The notes under the pieces were generated by a model that was not told the DNA's origin, searched no databases, and saw only the letters and a list, made by a program, of their open reading frames with translations. From the NCBI GenBank assembly GCA_947243855.1, contig CAMXIK010000014.1:31391-95390 (forward strand): DNA of 64,000 nucleotides. The letters run 5' to 3'. The translations under genes and the position numbers were made by a program. Below are positions 7,841-16,056 of the stretch, piece by piece. Every line of letters starts with the position of its first letter. Position 1 is the first letter of the stretch. Source of the DNA: an uncultured Lachnospiraceae bacterium (GTDB lineage: Bacteria > Bacillota > Clostridia > Lachnospirales > Lachnospiraceae).

Positions 7841-9201
7841 TATTCAACAGGCGCCGTGATACCTTCTACGGTAGTATCCAAAAGCTCCTGCAGATCCGTT
7901 CCGTCCGGATTGCCGGATGCAAGGATCTGTCCCAATGTCTCCGCGGGAGACCAGAAGTTGCCGCCTACACGCTGAGGCGTTGCATATGCCGCCTGCTCTG
8001 CCAGCGCTGCGATTGCCGGATTTGCCTGTACCGCATCGGAGGAAGCCGCCGCAATGTTAGAAGGGCCAAGACCTCTTTCTTGGAATCTCTGGGTCTGTGC
8101 AGACTCGTTGGTCAAGAACTCCGCCAGAAGCATTGCCCAGCCGATGTTTTCAGAATGAGGGTTCACGCCGATTAACTTATAGCCAGAATAAGAAGACATC
8201 TGACAGTCTTTGCCGCCTGCCTTAAAGGTAGGAAGCTTGGTAGCCGCATAGTTCTCGCCCCATGCTGTCTGCGCCGTCTCTGCTCTCCATGTACCGTTTA
8301 CACATGCAACCACATTGCCCTCTGCAATCTGGGTAGCCATATCCTCGTCGCCCATATCTACCAGCACGTTGGAAGCCGTGAGATCAAGGATTGCCTGCGC
8401 AACGTCCGTGCCGCCCTGTCCGTTCCAGTTACAGGTATTGGTAAGACCGTCGTCGTTCAGTTTCAGCTCGAGACCTGCGCCCTGGAAGAAGGCATAAATA
8501 TACCAACCGTTAGAAATATCCATCGCGATCTTCTTGCCAGCCGCATCCGCAACCTCAATCATCTTTTCCAGAGACTGTACGTCGCTCTCGGAAAATACGG
8601 AAGAATCATAGAACATAAAGTAACCGTTATCAGCCGTCATCGGATAAGCGTATACCTTGCCATCCACAGCAGCCGCCTCTACGGCGCCGGTTACGTTCTC
8701 GTTTACTACGTCAAAGGTGTAGTTTGCCACTACCTCCTGCAGCGCGCCCGCATTTACAAGATCGTTGATCTGATCGTCCGCAAACGCATACACATCCGCT
8801 GCCGCCTCTACGTCCGTAAGAACCGTATCCTTTGCGGTAGACTCACTCTCCGCACCGAGGGTAATATCAAATGTAACATCCGGATAAGCCGCCTTGAAGT
8901 CGTCAAGCAGTTTATTGGTAAGATCCTGATCCTCCTCGGACGCCCATACCTTAAGGGTTACGGTGCCTGTTGTAGCAGCAACCAGATTTGCGACGGGATC
9001 GGTTCCCTCCGCTGCCGTTGCCGGAGCCTCTACCGCCGGAGCCTCCTCCTGCGCTGCGGGAGCTTCTTCCGCTGCCGGAGCTTCCGCTGCCGGCTCCTGT
9101 GCCGCCGGAGCCTCTGCTGCGCCGTCAGAACCGCCGCAGCCCGCAAGACAGCCGACCGTCATCGCTGTTGCCAGTAATGTTGCCAAAACTTTCTTTTTCA
9201 T
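7840..9201 (-). CDS. Carbohydrate ABC transporter substrate-binding lipoprotein
   Basis: The 453-residue protein starts with a signal peptide and lipobox CLAGC (Cys22), followed by a long Ala/Pro/Glu linker (about 29-66) typical of Lachnospiraceae binding lipoproteins. The rest is a MalE/GanS-like cluster-1 binding protein: TVTLKVWASEEDQ at the start of the fold, AYPMTADNGYFMFYD in the middle and aromatic-rich sugar-facing stretches such as NGTWRAETAQTAWG. It captures an oligosaccharide for the MalF/MalG-like permeases downstream. It has the strongest ribosome binding site of the operon (AAAGGAGAGG). Its long upstream region carries a promoter, a LacI-type operator and two perfect palindromes. 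Substrate unproven: maltodextrin or galacto-oligosaccharide. Confidence 0.93.
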   Translation of the reverse strand: MKKKVLATLLATAMTVGCLAGCGGSDGAAEAPAAQEPAAEAPAAEEAPAAQEEAPAVEAPATAAEGTDPVANLVAATTGTVTLKVWASEEDQDLTNKLLDDFKAAYPDVTFDITLGAESESTAKDTVLTDVEAAADVYAFADDQINDLVNAGALQEVVANYTFDVVNENVTGAVEAAAVDGKVYAYPMTADNGYFMFYDSSVFSESDVQSLEKMIEVADAAGKKIAMDISNGWYIYAFFQGAGLELKLNDDGLTNTCNWNGQGGTDVAQAILDLTASNVLVDMGDEDMATQIAEGNVVACVNGTWRAETAQTAWGENYAATKLPTFKAGGKDCQMSSYSGYKLIGVNPHSENIGWAMLLAEFLTNESAQTQRFQERGLGPSNIAAASSDAVQANPAIAALAEQAAYATPQRVGGNFWSPAETLGQILASGNPDGTDLQELLDTTVEGITAPVE

Positions 9202-9295
9202 GTTTCCTCTCCTTTCGACTTTTACAAAGTCATGTTTCTCTTATATATAAAGTGCAAAGATGCATTTTATATCATTTTTGTGTAGACAAGGGGGA

Positions 9296-9336
9296 TTCTA
9301 TACCTATAGGTATAGAAGAAAGGGCTAGCCCTTTCT
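9296..9336. promoter_or_regulatory. Two adjoining perfect palindromes in the transporter leader
   Basis: A perfect 22-bp palindrome (9296-9317, half-site TTCTATACCTA) abuts a perfect 20-bp palindrome (9317-9336, half-site AGAAAGGGCT); they share one base. They lie downstream of the predicted promoter of the binding-protein gene, so they would also be transcribed as two consecutive stem-loops about 95-135 bases before the start codon. They could be operators for a dimeric regulator or leader RNA structures. Confidence 0.6.
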
Positions 9337-9374
9337 GGAAAATTTTCGTAAAGTTTCGTATCGAATTTAAGTTA

Positions 9375-9404
9375 AATTTACCACTTTTTCCTAGGTCTTG
9401 TCAA
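9375..9404 (-). promoter_or_regulatory. Predicted promoter of the sugar ABC operon
   Basis: On the - strand TTGACA (9404-9399), 18 bases, then TAAATT (9380-9375). Transcription would start about 165 bases ahead of the binding-protein ATG. Confidence 0.55.
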
Positions 9405-9407
9405 TAA

Positions 9408-9422
9408 GGAAAACGTTTTTCC
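9408..9422. promoter_or_regulatory. LacI-type operator GGAAAACGTTTTTCC
   Basis: A 15-base near-palindrome centred on CG, the usual form of LacI/CcpA-family operators. It lies between the divergent LacI gene and the sugar ABC operon and touches the -35 of the ABC promoter. It could be bound by the LacI protein encoded at 9533 or by CcpA. Confidence 0.55.
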
Positions 9423-9465
9423 TATTTTTTTCTCATTTCCTATTTTCTGAAACGCCCGTCTCATA

Positions 9466-9471
9466 TATAAT
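9466..9471 (+). promoter_or_regulatory. -10 box of divergent LacI gene
   Basis: TATAAT, 62 bases before the LacI start. The matching -35 (TTTTCT, 9443-9448) is weak. Confidence 0.4.
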
Positions 9472-9532
9472 AAACATAAACTGCTCCTATCGTAAGAACA
9501 GCGTATCCATACCACAATAACGGAGGTTCCTT

Positions 9533-10534
9533 ATGGCTACCATCAAAGAAATCGCCAAACATCTCGGTGTGTCCGCCGGCACCGTATCGAAAGGATTAAA
9601 CGGCGCAAACGATATCAGCGAATCCCTGCGCCAGACAGTGCTTGACACTGCCGTGGAAATGGGTTACACCCCCAAACAAATGCGAAGCAAGGATTGCAGA
9701 AAACTCTGCATCTTCGTGGAAAATATGGAATATGAAACCCCGGATCAGTTTGGATACGATATCATACTCGGATTCCGTCAGGCCGCGTCGCAGGGCGAGT
9801 TTTCCATCACGCTGCTTCCTGTCACGCCAGCTTTTCAAACAGAAGAAAAGTATGACACTTTCATGCTGAAAAACGGGTTCGTAGGCGGCTTTATGATCGG
9901 TTTTGCCCTTCAAGACGACTGGATGAGTCAATTCAATACCACTACCATTCCAACCGTCCTTTTCGACAATTATATCCGTAAAAATCCGGCCGTGTGCTCC
10001 ATTGCCTCAGACAATCTAGAAGGCATCGACGACGCCATTGTCCACCTGATTCATCTCGGACACCGGCGTATCGGTCTGCTCAACGGCTCCCGGCATTCCT
10101 GTATCTCGGAGCTGCGCCGCCATGCCTATATTGACAGTATGACGGCTCATAACCTTTCTTTCAGTGAGGCCACAATGCCCTACGGCTACTATGTCGCCGA
10201 CACTGCCAAAGACCATTTAGACGGTCTGCTTTCCATGGGAATCACCGCCCTTCTCTGCGGCAATGACCTAATCGCCTCCGGCGTGATCGAAGAGTGCCGC
10301 AAACGCCATATCCGGGTTCCCGACGACCTAAGCGTAATCGGTTTTGACGACATTCCGCTGGCCGCCAAGCTAAATCCGCCTCTCACCACCGTCAGACAAT
10401 ACCGGTCAGAGCTTGGCAAATCCGCCTTTTATACGTTGACCGCTTTGATCAATCACGTCCCAGTCAGCCGCTCCCTGCTCCGTCCGCAGCTCATTATCCG
10501 GGAATCGACCGCTCCAGTAAAAGCAGAGCAATGA
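9533..10534 (+). CDS. LacI-family regulator, divergent from sugar ABC operon
   Basis: The 333-residue protein has an N-terminal helix-turn-helix (TIKEIAKHLGVSAGTVSKGLN) and hinge, then a periplasmic-binding-protein-like sensor domain ending in the conserved VIGFDDIPLA and LTTVRQ motifs. It is transcribed away from the ABC importer, with a CG-centred operator between them, so it most likely represses that operon and itself until a sugar ligand binds. The start is fixed by CGGAGG. A TATAAT at 9466-9471 fits a promoter for it. Its gene stops 10 bases from the end of the convergent GH53 gene. Confidence 0.93.
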   Translation: MATIKEIAKHLGVSAGTVSKGLNGANDISESLRQTVLDTAVEMGYTPKQMRSKDCRKLCIFVENMEYETPDQFGYDIILGFRQAASQGEFSITLLPVTPAFQTEEKYDTFMLKNGFVGGFMIGFALQDDWMSQFNTTTIPTVLFDNYIRKNPAVCSIASDNLEGIDDAIVHLIHLGHRRIGLLNGSRHSCISELRRHAYIDSMTAHNLSFSEATMPYGYYVADTAKDHLDGLLSMGITALLCGNDLIASGVIEECRKRHIRVPDDLSVIGFDDIPLAAKLNPPLTTVRQYRSELGKSAFYTLTALINHVPVSRSLLRPQLIIRESTAPVKAEQ

Positions 10535-10543
10535 TCGGCCTTT

Positions 10544-11668
10544 TCATCTTGCTTTCGGCACATAATCGCGTATGATTTCTAACGCGGGCAAGGATTGACC
10601 ATTATAGTCAAACAACGCCTGATTGGCCCACTCGTTGCCTCCCGGCCCTTTTTCTTCTATATACTGCAAGGCGGCCTCATTGGCCCAGCCCGATCCCGGT
10701 ACGGGAATCCAAGCCGGCTCCCAGTAGAAGAAACCGCGGCATTTGTGTTCCGGCACCTGATCGATCACACCGAAAAGCGCTTTCATGAAATCCGACTGTC
10801 CCTTCTTCGTCATAGGAAAGTCCAGTTTTTCCACTAATTCCGGCTTCGTGGCGTAGCCCTTGCGCTCGTCCTCAGAAAGTTCCTCATAGATCCCGTAATC
10901 CTCCATGGTAAAGCCCATAGAAACCTCCGCGATCACAAGCTCCTTGCCGTAGCGCACCGCGAGGTCGTTCATATTGTCCTGCAATTCCCGAAGCGTCCCG
11001 TGCCAGAAAGGATAGTAGGACAGACCGATCATCTGAAAATCCTCTCCCCGCTCCATATAATGATCAAACCAATCCCGGTACATAGGCGCGTTGCCGCCGT
11101 TATCCAGATGAATCATAACCGGAAGCTCCGAATCCAACGACCGCACCGCCCGGATGCCCGCGCTCACAAACTTCGCCAGATTGTCGTAGTTACCGCATTC
11201 CAAAAGTTTCCCTTGGGGCCAGAGCATCCCGTTTGTCAGCTCGTTTCCCACTTGGATCAGATCGGGAAAGACCTCTGCCTGCCTCATGGCAAGCAGGGTT
11301 TCCCTCGTAAAGTCATAGACTGCCTGTTCCAACTGTACGGCGTCCATTCCGCGCCACGCCTTGGGTACGCGCTGTTTCCCCGGGTCCGCCCAGAAGTCAC
11401 TGTACTGGAAATCAAGAAGGATTTCCATTCCGTGGGACTTCGCGCGTTTTGCAAGCTCAATGGTTGTGGCCAGATCGTTTGTCCCCGCCCCGTAGGGCGT
11501 GCCGTCCTCCGCATAGGGATCGTTCCAGAGACGGAGCCTGACCGCATTCGTACCATAGCTTTTCAGGATCTCAAACACATCCTTCTCTTCCCCATGATCG
11601 TAAAATTTTCCGCCGAGACTCTCTACTTCCTTAATCGTGGAGATGTCCATGCCTTTGTAGAATTTCAT
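10544..11668 (-). CDS. Intracellular GH53 endo-beta-1,4-galactanase
   Basis: The 374-residue protein begins directly with the GH53 barrel (MKFYKGMDISTIKEVE) and has no signal peptide, so it should act in the cytoplasm on imported galacto-oligosaccharides. Family landmarks are RLRLWNDPY (44-52), DFWADP (91-96), VGNELTNGM with acid/base Glu143, and VIAEVS with nucleophile Glu248, plus the C-terminal GxxWANQALFDYNG region. It is the third gene of an operon with the 612-residue unknown protein and the zinc-ribbon protein (35-base gap). A secreted paralogue lies at 13963-15294. The pair suggests extracellular cleavage of galactan, import, and further cleavage inside. Confidence 0.93.
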   Translation of the reverse strand: MKFYKGMDISTIKEVESLGGKFYDHGEEKDVFEILKSYGTNAVRLRLWNDPYAEDGTPYGAGTNDLATTIELAKRAKSHGMEILLDFQYSDFWADPGKQRVPKAWRGMDAVQLEQAVYDFTRETLLAMRQAEVFPDLIQVGNELTNGMLWPQGKLLECGNYDNLAKFVSAGIRAVRSLDSELPVMIHLDNGGNAPMYRDWFDHYMERGEDFQMIGLSYYPFWHGTLRELQDNMNDLAVRYGKELVIAEVSMGFTMEDYGIYEELSEDERKGYATKPELVEKLDFPMTKKGQSDFMKALFGVIDQVPEHKCRGFFYWEPAWIPVPGSGWANEAALQYIEEKGPGGNEWANQALFDYNGQSLPALEIIRDYVPKAR

Positions 11669-11703
11669 GTTTTGTCTTCCTTTTCCCTGCCATAAGTCTC
11701 ACT

Positions 11704-11922
11704 CTAGTCAAAATCAAACTTCGTAAACCGCTTCATCGCATCCTTATACCGGAAGCGCACCAGCTCGTTCTTCTCCAGCACGTCCTCCTCCGTCCCCACA
11801 TACTGACAGCGGATGCAGTGATACTCTTTTTTCTCTTTATCATAAAACATGTCGATATCTAAGTCTCTCATAAAACAGGAGGGACATCTGTAATTTAATT
11901 TGCCTTTGCCAGATTGAGCCAT
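11704..11922 (-). CDS. Small zinc-ribbon protein
   Basis: The 72-residue protein has two CxxC knuckles (CPSC and CIRC, about 20 residues apart), the spacing of a rubredoxin/zinc-ribbon fold, with a charged C-terminal tail. Its start overlaps the last 28 bases of the 612-residue gene upstream, so the two are translationally coupled. It could be a metal-binding partner or regulatory protein of the operon; no specific function can be assigned. Confidence 0.75.
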   Translation of the reverse strand: MAQSGKGKLNYRCPSCFMRDLDIDMFYDKEKKEYHCIRCQYVGTEEDVLEKNELVRFRYKDAMKRFTKFDFD

Positions 11923-13733
11923 GTCGCAAATACCTCCTTATCTTTTAACTTGGTGGTGTAACCTAAGGTAAACATCGGGGAGAACGCGTAGCCCTCTCTG
12001 ATATAGCCAGTCGCTTCCTTCTTCTCACAGCTCATGGATACCCGCGTCTCAATTTCGGGAACCACAGCCACCGCTTCCGTCGCGCCCTGCATCTGCGCCT
12101 CGCGGCACTTGTACGCGTAGTCGATCTTTTCTGTTTTGGAGCCGTCCGTTACGGACAGTTTCACATTGCTCATGTCCTCGGAATACTCCGTTGTGCCGTA
12201 GCAGGCCACCATATATTCGTTGATTTCCACTTCCGCCGAAGGATCGCTCATCGAAAGAATCGTTCTCTCAATCTTAATGTTGGAGCTGCCCTCCTCAAAG
12301 TACATCTTTGTCTGCAATTTCACCGTCAGATCATAGAACTCGATATCCACCGGGTCAAGCGTTAAAATCCTCGTATTGCCCTCCTGCGAAAAATGCGCTT
12401 TCGTCCTGCACAGGCAAAGGTCAACTTCCTCTCCGTTATGCACAAGTTTCGCGCTCCTGACCGTGCCCTCGCCCGCATAGTGGGTAAAATAACCCGCCCG
12501 GTACTTCTCCTGAATCAAGAACGGGTAGGAAGCGTCCGTCACATGCTTCGTGCCGATGCCCACCGGCCATTCCAGCTTCGCCGCATAGGGCCGCAGGTCT
12601 ACGATCGCGCCGCCCTGATCCATGTTTGCGCAGACTCTCATAAAAGGATCGCAGTACCAGAAAAGCTGTTTGTCCGATCCGTATAAAATATCTCTCCAAA
12701 GCGCGCATTCCGGCTCCGTGAGTCTTCTATTTGCACGGTAGAAATCCGCAAACTCCGCCATGGTCATATCGGAAAGCTTCCCTTCCTTTTTGAGCTGTCC
12801 ATAGTAAGCCATGCCGTCCTCATAGGATTTGAGAAGCAGCTCGTAAGGAGCCTCCCAGCGTCCCATCTTGTTCATCCAGCCGGGGCCAACAAACATCATA
12901 TTGTAGGCATAGCCATTGTTGTACTTCGCCAGCGCGCGGAACTGGTCGATCAGGTTGTACAGATACGGATAATCCCATGTCTTGGAATCATAGCACATAC
13001 TCCTCAGGACATTCTGGGGATGCGTGCCGAAGTTGGAGCCGTTGCCGTCGTAGCAGGCAATCAGGTCGCGGGATAAGTGGGGAATCGCCACAATACCCGA
13101 ATCCTCCGCCTCGTTCGCCGCCGGCGCATGGGTGTTCTGCTTACTCGGAATCCAAGGCGCCCAAGGGCCGCCGTCCATAAAGGTATACCATGAATTATTG
13201 CAAGTATGGTAGGCCTTCGGACCCTCCTCCCAACAGGTCGCCACGGCGCATTTCACCATAGGATATTTTTCCTTAATATAGTTGATCAGATCGGCGTCCA
13301 TATAGTAGGAACCCGTAGACTCCGGATAGAAACCAAACCTGTCCTTAAATTTGCCGAACACATCGTCCACAATGGACTTCTTATCTTCCATAGAAAACAT
13401 CCAGATACAGAAATCCTTGGTCTTGTATTTCTCACGGAACTCCTCGCAGGGAAGTCCCAGCAAAGATAAGGCGATCTCGTCGCCATACTTCTCATGATCC
13501 TCTTTCGCAAGCGCCACCGCCTCGTCGTTAAATAAAGAAGCGTACGTCATCTGAATCGTGGTCTTCAACCCGTTTTTGTGCGCAATCGCCTGCTGTGTCT
13601 TGAAGATATCAAGGGACTCTGTCAAAAGCTCTTTCCTTCCGATATCCTCTTCTTTGCCGTGTCCGGTCACCTTCTCCGCGTACTCAGGCACCATCTCCGG
13701 CCGATGGATGATGTTGACAATAAATTGATCCAT
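11895..13733 (-). CDS. Unknown cytoplasmic protein, polysaccharide-deacetylase/GH-like
   Basis: The 612-residue protein has no signal peptide. Its N-terminal ~300 residues read like a (beta/alpha) barrel of the NodB/GH57 kind: FIVNIIHRPEM at the first strand, GFYPESTGSYYMDADLINYI, then VKCAVATCWEEG and an aromatic NNSWYTFMDGGPWAPW stretch. The C-terminal half is beta-rich and could be a carbohydrate-binding sandwich. The DUF3863/DUF3864 families are a possible match but I cannot confirm it. It is the first gene of an operon with a zinc-ribbon protein and a GH53 galactanase and lies under a LacI-type operator, so a role in breakdown of galactan-type side chains is inferred. The start is fixed by GGAGGGCAGGG. 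Confidence 0.8.
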   Translation of the reverse strand: MDQFIVNIIHRPEMVPEYAEKVTGHGKEEDIGRKELLTESLDIFKTQQAIAHKNGLKTTIQMTYASLFNDEAVALAKEDHEKYGDEIALSLLGLPCEEFREKYKTKDFCIWMFSMEDKKSIVDDVFGKFKDRFGFYPESTGSYYMDADLINYIKEKYPMVKCAVATCWEEGPKAYHTCNNSWYTFMDGGPWAPWIPSKQNTHAPAANEAEDSGIVAIPHLSRDLIACYDGNGSNFGTHPQNVLRSMCYDSKTWDYPYLYNLIDQFRALAKYNNGYAYNMMFVGPGWMNKMGRWEAPYELLLKSYEDGMAYYGQLKKEGKLSDMTMAEFADFYRANRRLTEPECALWRDILYGSDKQLFWYCDPFMRVCANMDQGGAIVDLRPYAAKLEWPVGIGTKHVTDASYPFLIQEKYRAGYFTHYAGEGTVRSAKLVHNGEEVDLCLCRTKAHFSQEGNTRILTLDPVDIEFYDLTVKLQTKMYFEEGSSNIKIERTILSMSDPSAEVEINEYMVACYGTTEYSEDMSNVKLSVTDGSKTEKIDYAYKCREAQMQGATEAVAVVPEIETRVSMSCEKKEATGYIREGYAFSPMFTLGYTTKLKDKEVFATWLNLAKAN

Positions 13734-13881
13734 TCTTCCCTGCCCTCCGTTTTTACTTAGATTGCTGTTACACTACCGTTTTTCGCTTTACCAACAGCGC
13801 TCTTTTGTCCTTTCCGCCTCATCCGCCCTTTTCCAACAGCCAAGGTCTGCATTCCGCTCTTAGATTTGGTGGTTTTTACTT

Positions 13882-13898
13882 TGCGCAATCGGTTGTTC
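13882..13898. promoter_or_regulatory. Operator TGCGCAATCGGTTGTTC of the galactanase operon
   Basis: This 17-base site matches 16 of 17 bases with a site at 19929-19945 in the promoter of the LacI gene at 18888-19886. It lies directly downstream of the -10 box of the operon promoter, where a bound repressor would block transcription. Confidence 0.7.
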
Positions 13899-13906
13899 AT
13901 GATCAA

Positions 13907-13935
13907 ATGATATCAAAGTGCACAGAACTTGTCAA
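13907..13935 (-). promoter_or_regulatory. Promoter of the 612-aa/zinc-ribbon/GH53 operon
   Basis: On the - strand TTGACA (13935-13930), exactly 17 bases, TATCAT (13912-13907). The operator at 13882-13898 covers the expected transcription start. Confidence 0.75.
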
Positions 13936-13962
13936 TGCATATTTTTCCAAATTTAAAAAAGT

Positions 13963-15294
13963 TTACGATTCCGGCCACCCGCTTTCCAGATATCGAAAAA
14001 CTTTCAGCGAGTCCAAGGGTTGACCATTATGGTCAAACAATGCCTGATTATCCCACGACGAACCCCCGTAATATTTTCCCGCGTCGTTTGGATCATACCC
14101 GGACGCATAAGAAGAAGCCCAGCCGGAGCCATATTGTTCCCACGCCTCTTGATTCGCGGCAAGCGTCTCGTCCGCATCCGCCGCGCCCTCTTCCCAGACA
14201 TTGACCGGAATCCAAGCTGGCTCCCAATAAAAATAACCAAGCCCCGCTTCCCCCACAGCAGCCACCGCCGCGCACACGTCCCGGATTTCTTTGGCCTGTC
14301 CCTGCACCGTGGCGGCATATTCCGGCAGAATGTCTGACGCCCCGATGCTGTTGGCAGTGCCATCCCCGTCTTTTGTCGTATACGGGTAGGAATTTTCCAC
14401 TACCAGCACACTCTTCCCATAAGCGTCGGACACTTTCCGCAGTGTGTCCGTCAGATTTTCCATCGTCCCGTGCCAGAACGGATAATAAGATACCGCAAAA
14501 ATATCGTAATCGATCTCTTTCTCTTTCAGCTTCCGGGCCAAAGCCAGCGTACCGCTCTGGTCGGCTATATCGGTAAAGTGAACGGCAATCAAAATTTCCC
14601 TGCCCCGCTCTTTCGCCACATCCCTGACAGCCTGCGCGCCCGCCTGTAAAAGCTTTCCCCATGCATTCCAGTCGGTCTCTCCCGCCATACCGTTATTGAT
14701 CTCGTTGCCAATCTGCACCATCCCCACATCTGCTCCGGCATCCAAAATCTCCCTCAGACTCTCCGCCGTAAATTCGTAGAGCGCTTCCGCCTTTTCCTCT
14801 ATCTCCATGCCCTCCCATGCTTTCGGGCACATCTGCTTGGAGGGGTCCGCCCAGAAATCGGAATAGTGGTAATTAACGCAGAGCTTCATCTGATTTTCCG
14901 CCGCCCGTCTGCCGATTTTCGCCGCTGCCGCCGTATCGCAATTACCGCCGCCGTAACCGTTTCCGTTCTCATCGTAAGGATCATTCCATACCCGGACGCG
15001 GATATAATTGACCCCATTTTCCGCAAGCGTCCGAAAAATATCCTGTTCCAGCCCTGATTCATGGTAATAGACAACGCCGCTTTCTTCCTCCGCCAGCACG
15101 CTGGAAATATCCACACCCCGGATAAAATCCTCACGCAGTCCCTCGATCGGTTCTATCTGTATGTCTGCGGTTTCCCGCCCCACATCCAAACCGCAGCCTG
15201 CGAGCAGGATCATTCCTGCCACTGCGCCGGCATACAAATACCGTCCCCATTTTCCCTGTTTTTTCAACGCTTTTTTTCTCCCGCTTCTCCTCAT
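13963..15294 (-). CDS. Secreted lipoprotein GH53 endo-beta-1,4-galactanase
   Basis: The 443-residue protein has a basic N-terminus, a membrane segment and lipobox LLAGC (Cys34), so it is probably tethered outside the membrane. The GH53 barrel follows: RGVDIS (59-64), IRVRVWNDPYDENGNG (98-113), IGNEINNG with acid/base Glu198 and VVEN with nucleophile Glu300. It carries a longer C-terminal insert (WEEGAADADETLAANQ) than the intracellular paralogue. It should release galacto-oligosaccharides from arabinogalactan or pectic galactan for import. It lies on the same strand upstream of the galactanase operon, but that operon has its own promoter between them (13907-13935). Confidence 0.93.
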   Translation of the reverse strand: MRRSGRKKALKKQGKWGRYLYAGAVAGMILLAGCGLDVGRETADIQIEPIEGLREDFIRGVDISSVLAEEESGVVYYHESGLEQDIFRTLAENGVNYIRVRVWNDPYDENGNGYGGGNCDTAAAAKIGRRAAENQMKLCVNYHYSDFWADPSKQMCPKAWEGMEIEEKAEALYEFTAESLREILDAGADVGMVQIGNEINNGMAGETDWNAWGKLLQAGAQAVRDVAKERGREILIAVHFTDIADQSGTLALARKLKEKEIDYDIFAVSYYPFWHGTMENLTDTLRKVSDAYGKSVLVVENSYPYTTKDGDGTANSIGASDILPEYAATVQGQAKEIRDVCAAVAAVGEAGLGYFYWEPAWIPVNVWEEGAADADETLAANQEAWEQYGSGWASSYASGYDPNDAGKYYGGSSWDNQALFDHNGQPLDSLKVFRYLESGWPES

Positions 15295-15386
15295 TTCTTT
15301 TTCCTCCGCCTCTGCTTATACGAGAAAAAAGGACAGCAATATGGATTGCCATAATGCTGCCCCTAAATACTCATATTACGCTTCTA

Positions 15387-15950
15387 TTAAGAATGATGTC
15401 TTCCATGGTGGCCGCCGTGATGTCCTCCCGACTGCCTTCCACTCTGGCCGCCCTGTCCTGCTGACTGCCCTCCTGTCGACTGCTGACTTCTCACACAGGA
15501 ATTATCACAATAGCCGCCCGCATGTCCGGCTCCGCAGTAAGTCTGCTCTCCATGCACATGACGTCCCGTCTGGGTACAGCCCTCTACGCTGCATACGCCC
15601 ACAACGCCGCAGGAACCGTCGCAATAACCGCACCCATGAGCATACCCGCAATAGGTCTGTTTGTCATGAACATGATACCCCGTCTGGGTACAGCCTTCCA
15701 CCGTACATACGCCCACCGCGCCGCAGGAACCGTCGCAATAACCGCACTCGTGACCATACCCGCAATAGGTCTGATCGTCATGGGTGTGCAGGCCAGTATT
15801 CACACAGCCTTCGACTGTACAAAGCCCGCATACCTGATCCGCCGGAATCGTTGTCTGTGCATGACGCCCATGAGCCGATACAGGCATTACCATGAATCCC
15901 GCCACCAGCAGTCCGGCAAAACCGCATGCCAATATTTTTTTCATCCACAT
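15387..15950 (-). CDS. Secreted Cys/His-repeat protein, probable metal binder
   Basis: The 187-residue protein starts with a signal peptide (MWMKKILACGFAGLLVAGF, cleavage near VSAHG). It then has three tandem ~36-residue repeats of the form C-x3-GC-x2-TG-x-H-x-H-x3-TYCG-x2-H-x2-GYCD-x-SC. The C-terminal tail is Gly/Gln/Ser rich and ends in HHGGHHGRHH. The regular Cys and His spacing suggests binding of zinc, copper or another metal, or disulfide-stabilised modules, outside the cell. I do not recognise a named family. The ATG at 15950 is preferred over one 13 codons upstream because GGAGGTGAG lies seven bases ahead of it. It has its own sigma-A promoter (16001-16029). Confidence 0.85.
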   Translation of the reverse strand: MWMKKILACGFAGLLVAGFMVMPVSAHGRHAQTTIPADQVCGLCTVEGCVNTGLHTHDDQTYCGYGHECGYCDGSCGAVGVCTVEGCTQTGYHVHDKQTYCGYAHGCGYCDGSCGVVGVCSVEGCTQTGRHVHGEQTYCGAGHAGGYCDNSCVRSQQSTGGQSAGQGGQSGRQSGGHHGGHHGRHHS

Positions 15951-16000
15951 TGTTAACTCACCTCCATGAATGGTTACCCTTATTCCCAATTGTTATCTTC

Positions 16001-16029
16001 ATAATATAGGCCTTTAAAAGCAATGTCAA
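16001..16029 (-). promoter_or_regulatory. Promoter of the Cys/His-repeat gene
   Basis: On the - strand TTGACA (16029-16024), 17 bases, TATTAT (16006-16001), about 50 bases upstream of the start codon. Confidence 0.75.
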
Positions 16030-16056
16030 GGGGAGTCCGAAGATTTTGTGGTCTGG

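Noticed and set aside
14093..14662. 189-codon Gly/Arg/Cys-rich frame inside the secreted GH53 gene
   Set aside because: The composition is typical of a shifted reading of a GC-rich gene, and the GH53 frame carries all conserved motifs.
15387..15800. Tandem repeats considered as a CRISPR array
   Set aside because: The repeats (about 108 bp) are in frame and encode conserved Cys/His modules without unique spacers. No cas genes are present.
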